From assembly GCA_012862575.1 (NCBI GenBank), contig BLSF01000061.1:214349-278348 (forward strand): a DNA stretch of 64,000 bases, read 5' to 3'. Source of the DNA: Parietichytrium sp. I65-24A (Eukaryota > Sar > Bigyra > Thraustochytrida > Thraustochytriidae). Under the pieces are notes generated by a model. It searched no databases. It saw nothing but the letters and a program-made list of their open reading frames with translations, and was not told the origin of the DNA. Shown here piece after piece: positions 1 through 9,032 of the stretch; position 1 is the stretch's first letter; every line of letters starts with the position of its first letter. The position numbers and the translations under genes were made by a program.

Positions 1-54
1 GTATTGTATGTGTTGAAATCAGTGTTGTCGCAACTCAACCTAACCTAAATTTTG
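1..54. repeat. Boundary repeat of the duplicated block, copy 1
   Basis: A segment of about 52 bp beginning GTATTGTATGTGTTGAAATC and ending in CAACCTAACCTAA is present here and again at about 2006-2057 and 4734-4785. Copies 2 and 3 also share about 30 bp of sequence on their left side, containing GGTTAGCGACACTGTTGATT. It marks the edges of the duplicated units in 1-8.7 kb. Confidence 0.8.
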
Positions 55-172
55 TTCTTTATGAAGTCAAACGATCGGTGATGATGATAAACAGAACGAC
101 CAATCGGTTACAAATGCAACGACTGGGTCATTGCCATCAGTATTGTTAGCCAATCCTAAAATTAAAAAAAAT
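55..172 (-). pseudogene. Remnant of Na/Ca exchanger gene, copy 1
   Basis: The segment containing GATGATGATAAACAGAACGA, then GTTACAAATGCAACGACTGG and ending in GGGATTGATCAACGCTTAT is a deleted copy of the 5' coding end and leader of the exchanger gene at 2061-3122 (same strings at about 3020-3150). Nearly the whole coding region is missing and the downstream boundary repeat abuts it directly. It is debris of the segmental duplication, not a gene. Confidence 0.75.
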
Positions 173-202
173 GGGATTGATCAACGCTTATTATTAGTTC
201 AT

Positions 203-868
203 CTACTTCCTCCTCCTCCTCCTGACCTCTGTTTCCTCGTCAGACCCTTCATTCTCACTCTCCGTCGCATCTGGGTCGTCCAAGATCAATTTTCTCTTTT
301 TCGAAAATCTTTTTGTCATGGTGCAGTGAAAGAAAGAGTAGAGTTCATTAACTTGTTTGTCAAACGTCTTGTCGACAGACTGCTGCTGCTGCTGCTGTTG
401 CTTCTTCTCCGGGTACGCCATCCAGAACGCCTCGTGGTTGCACATCAAGTAGAGTTTTCGATTCTTGTCAAATAGCAAATGTAGCATTCTGATGTGTGTT
501 TTCAGTAGTTGCGAATCAGCAAAGATGACCTTGAGCAATGGATGATATTCATGGATGATACTCAACATCCATTCCGTCAGTTTCTGGTCACAGCACCCCA
601 TTGTCAGCTGCTTGATCTGTAGACGCATCCATGTCAGTAGCATCCCCGAAGCGATTACATCGTTCCAAATGATCGATCGAATGTATTTCTCCAGAGTTGC
701 TTTGGAGGCGGTCGTCTTGTATCGAAACAAGGTCTTGTACACAACGTCGACATCTTGGAGTGTCTTGTGTCGCTGCATCAACTGCGGCTGAAGACCTACA
801 AACGCCGTCTGCTCGACTTGGTTTCCTTGACCACCCGCCAAGGCACGTCTCATTGTTTCTGCTTGCAT
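203..868 (-). CDS. Unknown nuclear-type protein with polyglutamine tract (paralogue of 4918-5607)
   Basis: Predicted 221 aa. The start chosen is the ATG at 868 (MQAETMRRALAGG), because the same M-Q-A-x-T-M-R-R start is conserved in the paralogue at 5607 and the frame upstream has only a GTG. Upstream lies a leader of GCAAGCAAGC repeats and CAGACACCCA that recurs before other genes in the window. The middle is alpha-helical by composition and has no recognised domain. A CAG-encoded run of seven Gln follows, then an acidic stretch (DDPDATESE) and a terminal run of Arg/Lys that could be a nuclear localisation signal. No function is assigned; the duplicate with conserved protein sequence but a variable repeat tract suggests both are expressed. 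Confidence 0.7.
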   Translation of the reverse strand: MQAETMRRALAGGQGNQVEQTAFVGLQPQLMQRHKTLQDVDVVYKTLFRYKTTASKATLEKYIRSIIWNDVIASGMLLTWMRLQIKQLTMGCCDQKLTEWMLSIIHEYHPLLKVIFADSQLLKTHIRMLHLLFDKNRKLYLMCNHEAFWMAYPEKKQQQQQQQSVDKTFDKQVNELYSFFHCTMTKRFSKKRKLILDDPDATESENEGSDEETEVRRRRRK

Positions 869-951
869 CGTTGCTTGCTTGCTTGCTTGCTCTTGCTTGC
901 TTGCGCATTGGGTGTCTGCCTGCCTGCCTGCCTGCGTGAAAATCACACAGG

Positions 952-1205
952 GTCTTAAAAAAACGGATCTACATGACTTGAGGAAACTCTATGAACAAAG
1001 TTTGCTTCATCAAGTTCCAGGGAATGAATGGGAGAAATTAGATGAAACCACCATTGGAATCAAGTAAAAGAAGCACATGCGCATCGTTGATTCCAACGGT
1101 GGTTTCACTGGGTGTCTGTCTGTGGGTCTAAAAAACGGATCTGCATGGCTTGAGGGATCTCTATGAACAAAGTTTGCTTCATCAAGTTCCAGGGAATAAA
1201 TTTCT
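952..1205. repeat. Dispersed spacer repeat around a hairpin
   Basis: Two copies (about 952-1030 and 1108-1205) of a segment containing ACGGATCTACATGACTTGAG or its variant, then CTATGAACAAAGTTTGCTTC and ATCAAGTTCCAG flank the hairpin at 1044-1106. Further copies lie at about 5679-5760, 7190-7250, 7274-7375 and 8735-8790. Each holds a mini reading frame (MNKVCFI...) of about 14 codons, but its surroundings are too variable to call a gene. Confidence 0.6.
1044..1106. repeat. Palindromic hairpin element 1
   Basis: Left arm GAAACCACCATTGGAATCA at 1044-1062 pairs with TGATTCCAACGGTGGTTTC at 1088-1106, with one G-T type mismatch and a 25-nt loop. Confidence 0.9.
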
Positions 1206-1278
1206 AATTTAAACTACCAGAGCTTTGGAGAACAAGCACATGCGCTTGATTAGATAAAATAGAATACTGATTTATGAT

Positions 1279-1742
1279 TTATTTTTTTGGATGATGACAA
1301 ACTGAACATATAATTCTTCTGGAGGAACGCAGTCCATTCGTTTTCGAGGACGGCATAGTCGTTTCTAAATCACGTGGTATGTTACCGTACTTAAAAAAAT
1401 CTTTGGCGTCCGCCCTAGTCTCCTCGAAACATATTCCGATCAACTCCATATTGTGTTGATTAAACCAAAATTCCTTGTCCTTCATACCTTGGCGCACAAA
1501 CACTTCTCGATAGAGTGGTTGTTTCAATTCCCAAGAGCGGATGATTGTCTTCGAAACTGCATTTTGAAAAACCACATTCTTTGAACACCATTTTTCACGC
1601 AAATTTTCTTTATAACCATACTTGAAGTATTCATTCCACAAATACCCAAGTATATAGTTCGCAGATTGAGCCTCTTCTTTGTTTACAATTGCCATATTCA
1701 CCAGTTCGTTAACCTTTTCTTTGATTTCATTTTCATCTTTTT
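1279..1742 (-). pseudogene. 5'-truncated copy of the SSRR-CxxC gene at 5827-6924
   Basis: About 154 codons from QKDENEIKEKVNELVN to the tail SSRRIICSVCHHPKK match the C-terminal half of the 365-aa protein encoded at 5827-6924 almost residue for residue. The match stops at an N (1744), after which the frame runs into unrelated TTCGAATTTGCCATCG-type repeats. The first two thirds of the gene are therefore missing. Either the duplication was incomplete or the assembly collapsed here. Its 3' end is intact, including the two tail cysteines. Confidence 0.8.
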
Positions 1743-1744
1743 GT

Positions 1745-1960
1745 NCAATAAGAGTTGCTGCAAGAGAGTTGGTGACTTCGAATTTGCCATTGGGGCTAGT
1801 GAACAACTTCCTTGTTCTCGAATTTGACATCGAATTTGTGACTTCGAATTTGCCATCGGGTCTAGTGAACACATTCCTTGTTCTCTCGAAACTTCGAATC
1901 TGCCATCGAAACTAAGTGAACAACTTGCTTGTTTTCTAGTTTGGTGACTTCGAATTTTCC
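1745..1960. repeat. Degenerate TTCGAATTTGCCATC repeat block
   Basis: Three to four copies of a unit with GACTTCGAATTTGCCATCGG, TCTAGTGAAC and TTCCTTGTTCTC. It is the same material as the longer field at 3190-4690 and directly abuts the N at 1744. Confidence 0.8.
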
Positions 1961-2060
1961 GTCTTCCATGGGTTAGCGACACTGTTGATTTCAGCAATCC
2001 AATAGGTATTGTATGTGTTGAAATCAGTGTTGTCGCAACTCAACCTAACCTAATTTTTGT

Positions 2061-3122
2061 TTAAGTCAAATACTTGATGTAAAATAAAAAGCCTAAATAA
2101 GCATAGTTCAACGACATGCCACCCACAAGCTTTGAGCCCCATGAAAAGTTGTGATAGTATGCGACGATGACAGCAGATGTCCCAAGCAGACATGACGCAA
2201 ACATCCACCCAAACATGGAGCTCATCATAAAACCATCGTTTACAAGCACGTTGGTCAAGAGGCCAACTCCGAGGATAAAGAGGATGTTGAACACATTCGA
2301 TGCAATTGCATTCGACACCGCAATATCAAAATCACCACTTGCAGACATTCGAAGGGATGTCCATAAATCTGGCACACTGCTGCCGATCGCACTGACCACC
2401 ATCCCCATCATCAACCCCGAAATCTCCCAGACACATCCAAGTTGAAGCAAGATCTTGACGATGAGGAAGGAGCAACTAAATGACACGACAAGTCCACCAA
2501 TCAGAGTGATCCATGCCCTGTGTATGTTGTTGTTTTTTTCCTCCTTGCTGTTGCTAATGCTGCTGCTGTTTGATTTGACATCTGTGATGAGCAACACAAA
2601 GACGTAGATCAAGTATGAAAGGATCAAGATGATACCAAATACAACCGGGATAAACTCTAGTACGATGATTGCAGTGTACACCAACAGAGCACCTCCAAGA
2701 AAAAAGGACGTATCGCGAAGCATGTGCTTGATTGTGATGACACTATCTTCCTTCTTGTTATCCGTGGGCAAAGCAACCAACAACGACAACCCAATGATGA
2801 TCAGGAAATTAAACACGGCAGAGCCAACAATTGTACCAACACCTAAAAAGTGATTCCCCACCGCAACATCCACAACGGTGATGCATAGCTCAGGCAGCGA
2901 CGAACCAACCGCAAAGACAAACGAGCCGATGAAATTCTTGTTGGCATGAAAGTCTTGCTTGGTGTGATGTTGATAGATGGTGATCACATTGTCGATGAAG
3001 AACCTATCGGTGATGAATGCGATGATGATAAACAGAACGACCAATCCAGGTAGTAAGGTTACAAATGCAACGATTGGATCATCTACAATGTTGCCATCAC
3101 AGACAGTAGTATTGTTGGCCAT
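2061..3122 (-). CDS. Potassium-dependent Na+/Ca2+ exchanger-like transporter (CaCA superfamily)
   Basis: A 353-aa, about ten-helix membrane protein. The two alpha repeats that define the CaCA exchangers are visible: GSSLPE at residues 73-78 followed by VGTIVGSAVFN, and GSSVPD at 247-252 followed by IAVSNAIASNVFNILF. The Asp in the second repeat (PDL) is the arrangement seen in the NCKX/YrbG branch rather than NCX, where it is tied to K+ dependence. A hydrophilic, Ser/Asn/Lys-rich cytosolic loop lies at about 181-202. The family exchanges Na+ (and K+) for Ca2+ across a membrane. A TATA-type motif lies at 3148-3157, about 28 nt upstream of the ATG. Two deleted copies flank it at 55-172 and 4786-4895, so this is the surviving member of a duplication. 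In a viral setting it would be an unusual host-derived transporter. Confidence 0.9.
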   Translation of the reverse strand: MANNTTVCDGNIVDDPIVAFVTLLPGLVVLFIIIAFITDRFFIDNVITIYQHHTKQDFHANKNFIGSFVFAVGSSLPELCITVVDVAVGNHFLGVGTIVGSAVFNFLIIIGLSLLVALPTDNKKEDSVITIKHMLRDTSFFLGGALLVYTAIIVLEFIPVVFGIILILSYLIYVFVLLITDVKSNSSSISNSKEEKNNNIHRAWITLIGGLVVSFSCSFLIVKILLQLGCVWEISGLMMGMVVSAIGSSVPDLWTSLRMSASGDFDIAVSNAIASNVFNILFILGVGLLTNVLVNDGFMMSSMFGWMFASCLLGTSAVIVAYYHNFSWGSKLVGGMSLNYAYLGFLFYIKYLT

Positions 3123-3147
3123 TTTAAGAAATTGGGATTGATCAACG

Positions 3148-3157
3148 CTTATATATG
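3148..3157 (-). promoter_or_regulatory. TATA-type motif upstream of exchanger gene
   Basis: CATATATAAG on the coding strand, about 28 nt upstream of the ATG at 3122; it lies slightly closer to the start than in most other genes of the window. Confidence 0.5.
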
Positions 3158-3189
3158 TTCATCTTCTGTTACCATAATTTGGGACTAGG

Positions 3190-4690
3190 TGATCAATTCC
3201 TTGTTCCATCGAGTCTAGTGAATAACTTCCTTGTTCTCAAGTTTGATCAATTCTTTGTTCTATTCTTACCAGTTTATTAAAGTATTGAAATCAATAAAAG
3301 TTCTTGTTGGAGAGTTGGTGTCTTCGAATTTACCGGTACCACCTACCATCGAGTATAGTGATCAATTCTTTGTTCTCTCTAAACTTCGAATTTGCCATTG
3401 AGTTTAGTGAACAACTTCCTTGTTCTCTAGTTTGATTAATTCTTTGTTCTTTTCTTACCAGTCTTCTTACCAGTTCACTTACCAGTTTAAAGTATTGAAA
3501 TCAATAAAAGTTCTTGCTAGAGAGTTGGTGACTTCGAATTTGCCATCGAGGCTAAAGTAAACAACTTCCTTGATGTCAGAGAGTTGGTGACTTTGCCATC
3601 GCGTCTAGTGATCAATTCCTTGCTCTCTCTAAGCTTCGAATTTGCCATCGAGATTAAGTGAAGAACTTCCTTGTTCACTAGTTCGAACAATTCTTTGTTC
3701 TTTTCTTACCAGTCTTCTTACCAGTTGTCTTACCAGTTAAAAGTATTGAAATCAATAACAGTTCCTGCAAGAGAGTTGGTGACTTCGAGTTTGCCATTGG
3801 GTCTAGTGATCAATTCCTTGTTCTCTCGAAACTTTCAATTTGCCATCGTGACCCAATCAACAACTCCTTGTTCTCTCTAAACTTCGAATTTGCCATTGAG
3901 TCTATTGAACAACTTCCTTGTTCTCCAGTCAGATCAGTTCTTTGTTCTTTTCTTACCAGTCTTCTTACCAGTTGTCTTACCAAATAAAAGTATTGAAATC
4001 AATAAAAGTTCCTGCAAGAGAGTTGGTGACTTCGAATTTGCCATCGGGTCTAGTGATCAATTCTTTGTTCTCTCTAAACTTCGAATTTGACATCGAGAAT
4101 AAGTGAACAACGAATTTGACATCAAGATTAAGTGAACAACTTCCTTGTTCCCTAGTTCGATCAATTCTTTGTTCTTTTCATACCAGTCTTCTTACCAGTT
4201 GTCTTACCAGTTAAAAGTATTGAAATCATGAAAAGTTCCTGCTAGAGAGTTGGTGACTTCGAATTTTCCATCGAGTCTAGTGATCAATTCTTTGATCTCT
4301 CTAAACTTCGAATTTGCCATCGGGTCTAGTGACTACGACTTTGCCATCGAGTCTAGTGATCAATTCCTTGTTCTCTCTAAACTTCGAATTTGTTAACGAG
4401 TCTGGTGATCTATTCTTTGTTCTATCTAAACTTCGAAATTGCCATCAAGGCTAGTGAACACTTCCTTGCTCTCTATTTTGATCAATTCTTTGTTCTCTTC
4501 TTACCAGTCTTCTTACCAGTTCTCTTACCAAATAAAAGTATTGAAAACAATAAAAGTTCTTGCTAGAGAGTTGGTGACTTCGAATTTGCCATCGGGTCTA
4601 GTGATCAATTCCTTGTTCTCGAATTTGCCATCGAGATTAAGTGAACAACTTCCTTGTTTTCTAGTTTGGTGACTTCGAATTTTTCCGTCT
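3190..4690. repeat. 1.5-kb degenerate tandem repeat field
   Basis: Irregular units built from GACTTCGAATTTGCCATCG, TCTAGTGATCAATTCCTTG, TTCTTTTCTTACCAGTCTTC and AGTATTGAAATCAATAAAAG recur many times with substitutions and deletions. Longer super-units of roughly 230-340 bp can be followed. Reading frames through it are short and accidental. No gene seen. Confidence 0.85.
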
Positions 4691-4785
4691 TACCAGTAGG
4701 TTAGCGACACTGTTGATTTCACTAATGCAATAGGTATTGTATGTGTTGAAATCAGTGTTGTCGCAACTCAACCTAACCTAAATTT

Positions 4786-4895
4786 TGAAGTCAAATACTC
4801 GGTGATGATGATAAACGGAACGACCAATCGGTTACAAATGCAACGACTGGGTCATTGCCATCAGTATTGTTAGTCATTCCTAAAATTAAAAAAAA
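4786..4895 (-). pseudogene. Remnant of Na/Ca exchanger gene, copy 2
   Basis: Same deletion derivative as at 55-172 (GATGATGATAAACGGAACGA then GTTACAAATGCAACGACTGG), preceded by boundary repeat copy 3 at 4734-4785. The shared deletion endpoints show that copies 1 and 2 come from one event that was later duplicated together with the neighbouring polyglutamine gene. Confidence 0.75.
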
Positions 4896-4917
4896 TGGGA
4901 TTGATCAACGCTTATTC

Positions 4918-5607
4918 TTAGTTCGTCTTATTCCTCCTCTTCTCAGTTTCTCTGTCCGATTCTTCATCCTCACTCTCCGTTGCATCTGGGTCGTCCAAGA
5001 TCAACTTTCTCTTTTTCAAAATTCTCTTCATCACGGTGGACTGAAAGAAAGAGTAGAGTGCATTGACTTGGTTGTCAAACGTCTTGTCGACAGACTGCTG
5101 CTGCTGCTGCTGTTGTTGCTTCTCCCCCGGGTAGGCCATCCAGAATGCCTCGTGGTTGCACATCACGTAGAGTTTTCGATTCTTGTCAAATAGCAAATGT
5201 AGCATTCTGATGTGTGTTTTCAGTAGTTGCGAATCAGCAAAGATGACCTTGAGCAATGGATGATATTCATGGATGATACTCAACATCCATTCCGTCAGTT
5301 TCTGGTCACAGCACCCCATTGTCAGCTGCTTGATCTGTAGACGCATCCATGTCAGTAGCATCCCCGAAGCGATTACATCGTTCCAAATGATCGATCGAAT
5401 GTATTTCTCCAGAGTCGCCTTGGAGGCGGTTGCCTTGGAGGCGGTCGTCTTGTATCGAAACAAGGTCTTGTACACAACGTCGACATCCTGGAGTGTCTTG
5501 TGTCGCTGCATTGACTGCGACGACTGAAGGAGACCTACTAACGCCGTCTGCTCGACTTGGTTTCCTTGACCACCCGCCAAGGCACGTCTCATTGTTACTG
5601 CTTGCAT
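4918..5607 (-). CDS. Unknown nuclear-type protein with polyglutamine tract, second copy
   Basis: 229 aa from the conserved ATG at 5607 (MQAVTMRRALAGG); an in-frame ATG 12 codons upstream (5643) lies inside the GCAAGCAAGC leader and is absent as a start in the paralogue. The central 150 residues match the protein at 203-868 nearly perfectly. Differences cluster in repeats: an extra ASKATASKAT unit, eight rather than seven Gln, and a different charged C-terminus (EKRRNKTN). The acidic DDPDATESEDEE block is kept. Function unknown. Confidence 0.7.
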   Translation of the reverse strand: MQAVTMRRALAGGQGNQVEQTALVGLLQSSQSMQRHKTLQDVDVVYKTLFRYKTTASKATASKATLEKYIRSIIWNDVIASGMLLTWMRLQIKQLTMGCCDQKLTEWMLSIIHEYHPLLKVIFADSQLLKTHIRMLHLLFDKNRKLYVMCNHEAFWMAYPGEKQQQQQQQQSVDKTFDNQVNALYSFFQSTVMKRILKKRKLILDDPDATESEDEESDRETEKRRNKTN

Positions 5608-5826
5608 CGTTGCTTGCTTGCTCTTGCTTGCTTGCTTGCGCATTGGGTGTCTGCCTGCCTGCCTGCGAGAAAATCACACAGGGTCTTAAAAAACGGATCT
5701 ACATGACTTGAGGAAACTCTATGAACAAAGTTTGCTTCATCAAGTTCCAGTGAATAAATTCCTACCAGAGCTTTGGAAAACAAGCACATGCGCTTGATTA
5801 GATAAAATAGAATACTGTTTTATGAT

Positions 5827-6924
5827 TTATTTTTTTGGATGATGGCAAACTGAACATATAATTCTTCTGGAGGAACGCAGTCCATTCGTTTTCGAGGACG
5901 GCATAGTCGTTTCTAAATCACGTGGTATGTTACCGTACTTATAAAAATCTTTGGCGTCCACCTTAGTCTCCTTGAAACATATTCCGATCAACTCCATATT
6001 GTGTTGATTAAACCAAAATTCCTTGTCCTTCATACCTTGGCGCACAAACACTTCTCGATAGAGTGGTTGTTTCAATTCCCAAGAGCGGATGATTGTCTTT
6101 GAAACTGCATTTTGAAAAACCACATTCTTTGAACACCATTTTTCACGCAAATTTTCTTTATAACCATACTTGAAGTATTCATTCCACAAATACCCAAGTA
6201 TATAGTTCGCAGATTGAGCCTCTTCTTTGTTTACAATTGCCATATTCACCAGTTCGTTAACCTTTCCTTTGATTTCATTTTCATCTTTTTGTTCTTGTTC
6301 TTCAAGTTCCTTTTGACGGTCAGCGATACGAACCTTGATTCTGGCTCGAATAGATGGGCTTATAGTGATTTTGGCTCCATCTTTACTATCTATCTCATTT
6401 ATGCAAAACTTATTGAAGTCATTCATGAAGCTTACATTCTTGTATGGCTTTTCTAACTTCGGATATTTTCTATCAAGTTCGTAAACGGCATCAGATAAAC
6501 AAGTACTGAATTTTTTTCTGAGGGCTCCATTGTAGCATATGAAGGTCAAGTCACGTCCTGCTTTTTCAAAATCATCGAATAAATAACAGTTAACTGAATC
6601 ATATTTCCACCTGGACCATAATTTTGGAATAGCGATGACCTTTTTAGAGGTTTCGCTGTCTATATTTGGCCAAACATATTTAATAAAGTCGTCTATTTCA
6701 GGCTTTGTGTATATTAAACCTCGTTCATCGCAACAAATAAACAAGTTTAAAAGAGCTTTATTGTCGTCGTTTAGATTTTCCTCAAGATTAGGAAAATTTT
6801 TCTTTTGTATTTCGAATGCCCATGGAGCCCGGTTCAATATTGCTTCCGTAAACTCTTCCTGAGAACATTTGCCGCGAGATTCCACAATTTCCTTTACAAT
6901 ATCGTTGATGTCTTTTTCATCCAT
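5827..6924 (-). CDS. Unknown protein of the SSRR-CxxC tail group
   Basis: 365 aa starting MDEKDINDIVKEIV. No recognised domain. The N-terminal half is mixed alpha/beta with several Trp and Cys. Residues about 200-245 (ARIKVRIADRQKELEEQEQ onward) are strongly charged and likely coiled coil. The C-terminal third is shared with the fragment at 1279-1742 and the gene at 7447-8571. The protein ends RSSRRIICSVCHHPKK: a CxxC pair followed by basic residues, the same design as the tails of the proteins encoded at 37,764, 40,925 and 42,130. The ATG is supported by the paralogue and by a TATA motif about 30 nt upstream, with a hairpin just beyond. Role unknown. Confidence 0.75.
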   Translation of the reverse strand: MDEKDINDIVKEIVESRGKCSQEEFTEAILNRAPWAFEIQKKNFPNLEENLNDDNKALLNLFICCDERGLIYTKPEIDDFIKYVWPNIDSETSKKVIAIPKLWSRWKYDSVNCYLFDDFEKAGRDLTFICYNGALRKKFSTCLSDAVYELDRKYPKLEKPYKNVSFMNDFNKFCINEIDSKDGAKITISPSIRARIKVRIADRQKELEEQEQKDENEIKGKVNELVNMAIVNKEEAQSANYILGYLWNEYFKYGYKENLREKWCSKNVVFQNAVSKTIIRSWELKQPLYREVFVRQGMKDKEFWFNQHNMELIGICFKETKVDAKDFYKYGNIPRDLETTMPSSKTNGLRSSRRIICSVCHHPKK

Positions 6925-6953
6925 TCTCCAATAGTAAACAAAAAATATTCACA

Positions 6954-6966
6954 AGTATATATATAA
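6954..6966 (-). promoter_or_regulatory. TATA-type motif upstream of 5827-6924 gene
   Basis: TATATATATACTT on the coding strand, about 30 nt upstream of the ATG at 6924; hairpin element 2 starts 20 bp further upstream. Confidence 0.6.
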
Positions 6967-6986
6967 AACGTTTTGAATTCAGAGAT

Positions 6987-7073
6987 GAAACCACCATTGG
7001 AATCACGGCTTGCAAATAAGAGCCTTTATGTCTGCAAGGGCTGACAGACAGCGTTGATTCAAACTGTGGTTTC
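6987..7073. repeat. Palindromic hairpin element 2
   Basis: Arms at 6987-7005 (GAAACCACCATTGGAATCA) and 7055-7073 (TGATTCAAACTGTGGTTTC). The right arm has three changes, and the 49-nt loop is the longest of the family. Confidence 0.8.
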
Positions 7074-7100
7074 AATATAACACGCTTTGAATTCAGAGAT

Positions 7101-7161
7101 GAAACCACCATTGGAATCAGAGCTTGCAGAGAAGCACACTCGTGATTCCAACGGTGGTTTC
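7101..7161. repeat. Palindromic hairpin element 3
   Basis: Arms 7101-7119 and 7143-7161. Together with the preceding ACGCTTTGAATTCAGAGAT it is nearly identical to element 4 at 8636-8696, so the two were copied with the adjoining genes. Solo right arms (TGATTCAAACGGTGGTTTC or close) follow at 7256-7274 and 7401-7419. Confidence 0.9.
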
Positions 7162-7446
7162 ACTGAGTGGTAAACCTAGGGATAGGGTTTCGATGTGCGG
7201 AACGGATCTCTATGAACAAAGTTTGCTTCATCCAGTTCCAGGGAATTCATCCGGTTGGTTCAAACGGTGGTTTCACTGGGTGTCTGTCTGTCTGTGGGTC
7301 TAAAAAAACGGATCGACATGGCTTGAGGGATCCCTATGAACAAAGATTGCTTCATCAAGTTCCAGGGAATAAATTGGGTTAATACTACAAGCACAAGCGT
7401 TGATTCAAACGGTGGTTTCAATATGAAAAGAATACTGATTTATTAT

Positions 7447-8571
7447 CTATTTTTTTGGAAGATGACAAGACGAACATATAATTCTTCTGGAAGAACGCAG
7501 TCCATTCGTTTTCGAGGACGGTACAATCGTTTCTAATGGTGAATCACGTGGCTTGTTACCATACATGTGATAGCCTTCGGTTTTCTCCTCAGTCTCCTCG
7601 AAACATCTTTCGATCAACTCCATATTGTATTGATTAAACCAAAATTCCTTATCCTCCATACCTCTGCGCATAAACACTTCTCTAATGAGTGGTTGTTTCA
7701 ATTCCCAAGAGCGGATGATTGTCTTTGAAACTGCATTTTGAAAAACCACATTCTTTGAACACAATTTTTTACGCAAATTTTCTTTATGACCATACATAAA
7801 GTATTCATGCCACAAATATCCAAGTATACTGTTCGCAGATCGAGCCTCTTCTTTGTCTACAATTGCTATACCCTTCAGTTTGTCAACCTTTCCTTTGATT
7901 TCGTTTTCATCTTTTCGTTCTCGTTCTTTGAGTTTCTTTTGACGCTCAGCGATACGTTCCTCGATTCTGGCTCGAATAGATGGGCTTATCGTGATACTGG
8001 CTCCATGTAGCTTTTCTCTGTAGTATTCTTTTTGTTTAATGTACGTATTGTTGAATTTATTCATGAAATCCTTGTCCTTAAAGTCAGGTTCTAACGTAAA
8101 CCCATCTAAAACTTCACGACGGACATTATATAAACGTGTTTTAAACTCATCATTGAGGGCTTCGTTGTAGCATGTGAAGGTTACGTTCTTTTCCTCATCT
8201 TCTTCAAAACCGTTGAATAAATAGTAGTTTGTTGGTTTTTCGTGCGGATCTGCCCAATAGGGAATTACGATGACTCTATTATAACACTCTTTGTCGTTTA
8301 TACCTGACCAAACATATTTAATAAATTCGTCTATATCAAGTTTTGTGCATATGTCGTCCGAATCAAATGTGGGACAGATAAACAAGTGAAAAAGAGCTCT
8401 ATTGTCGTCATTTAGATATTTCTCCAGCTCAGAAAGATCAGTCGTTAGGAATCTGAATTCCATTTGAGTCCAGTTCAATATTGCTTTCGTAAACTTCTTC
8501 TGAGTATCATCATGATTGCCTTTATTATCAATGATTGTCTTTACAATAGCGTTGATATCTTTTTCATCCAT
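7447..8571 (-). CDS. Unknown protein of the SSRR-CxxC tail group, second paralogue
   Basis: 374 aa from the ATG at 8571 (MDEKDINAIVKTII). A longer reading frame exists, but its extra residues come from the upstream TATA/hairpin region; the paralogue at 6924 starts at the same MDEKDIN. It is about half identical to that protein across its length. The shared part includes the coiled-coil-like stretch (RIEERIAERQKKLKERERK) and the C-terminal third. The tail reads RSSRRIICSSCHLPKK, keeping both cysteines and the basic end. Divergence is highest in the N-terminal 200 residues, as expected for an older duplication than the 1279/5827 pair. Function unknown. Confidence 0.75.
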   Translation of the reverse strand: MDEKDINAIVKTIIDNKGNHDDTQKKFTKAILNWTQMEFRFLTTDLSELEKYLNDDNRALFHLFICPTFDSDDICTKLDIDEFIKYVWSGINDKECYNRVIVIPYWADPHEKPTNYYLFNGFEEDEEKNVTFTCYNEALNDEFKTRLYNVRREVLDGFTLEPDFKDKDFMNKFNNTYIKQKEYYREKLHGASITISPSIRARIEERIAERQKKLKERERKDENEIKGKVDKLKGIAIVDKEEARSANSILGYLWHEYFMYGHKENLRKKLCSKNVVFQNAVSKTIIRSWELKQPLIREVFMRRGMEDKEFWFNQYNMELIERCFEETEEKTEGYHMYGNKPRDSPLETIVPSSKTNGLRSSRRIICSSCHLPKK

Positions 8572-8603
8572 TCTCCAATAGTAAACAAAAAAAATATTCA
8601 CAA

Positions 8604-8614
8604 GCATATATATA
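8604..8614 (-). promoter_or_regulatory. TATA-type motif upstream of 7447-8571 gene
   Basis: TATATATATGC on the coding strand about 33 nt upstream of the ATG; hairpin element 4 follows 21 bp upstream, reproducing the layout at 6954-7073. Confidence 0.6.
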
Positions 8615-8635
8615 ACACGCTTTGAATTCAGAGAT

Positions 8636-8696
8636 GAAACCACCATTGGAATCAGAGCTTGCAGAGAAGCACACTCGTGATTCCAACGGTGGTTTC
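8636..8696. repeat. Palindromic hairpin element 4
   Basis: Arms 8636-8654 and 8678-8696 around a 23-nt loop. A solo right arm lies at 8798-8816. TTAGGGTTTT-type sequence (CCTAGGGTTAGGGTTTTTAC) lies between them at about 8711-8730. Confidence 0.9.
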
Positions 8697-9032
8697 ACTG
8701 ACCTATAAACTACACCTAGGGTTAGGGTTTTTACATACGGAACGATCTCTATGAACAAAGTTTGCTTCATCCAGTTGGCGAAGCACATGCGCTTGATTGA
8801 TTCCAACGGTGGTTTCACCTCCCGACTATAACTCACATCTAGAGTCGGGGCTGAGTGTTTTGCTGCGCTTGATTCCATCACTGATTCGGGAGCTGTGTGT
8901 TTTGCTTCTTCCGTTGCCTACCCCCTCTCTAGCGCAAACGCTAGTAGTTCTAACGGTCGGGACTTGCCAACTCACCAAGCAGAGAGCAAGCAAGCAGAGA
9001 GCAACCAGCAGACACCCAAAACCCAAACTATC

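Noticed and set aside
8711-8730. TTAGGG tracts as evidence of a telomere
   Set aside because: Two to three units inside gene-dense DNA at several places; too short and internal to be chromosome ends. They may be relics of repair or chance.
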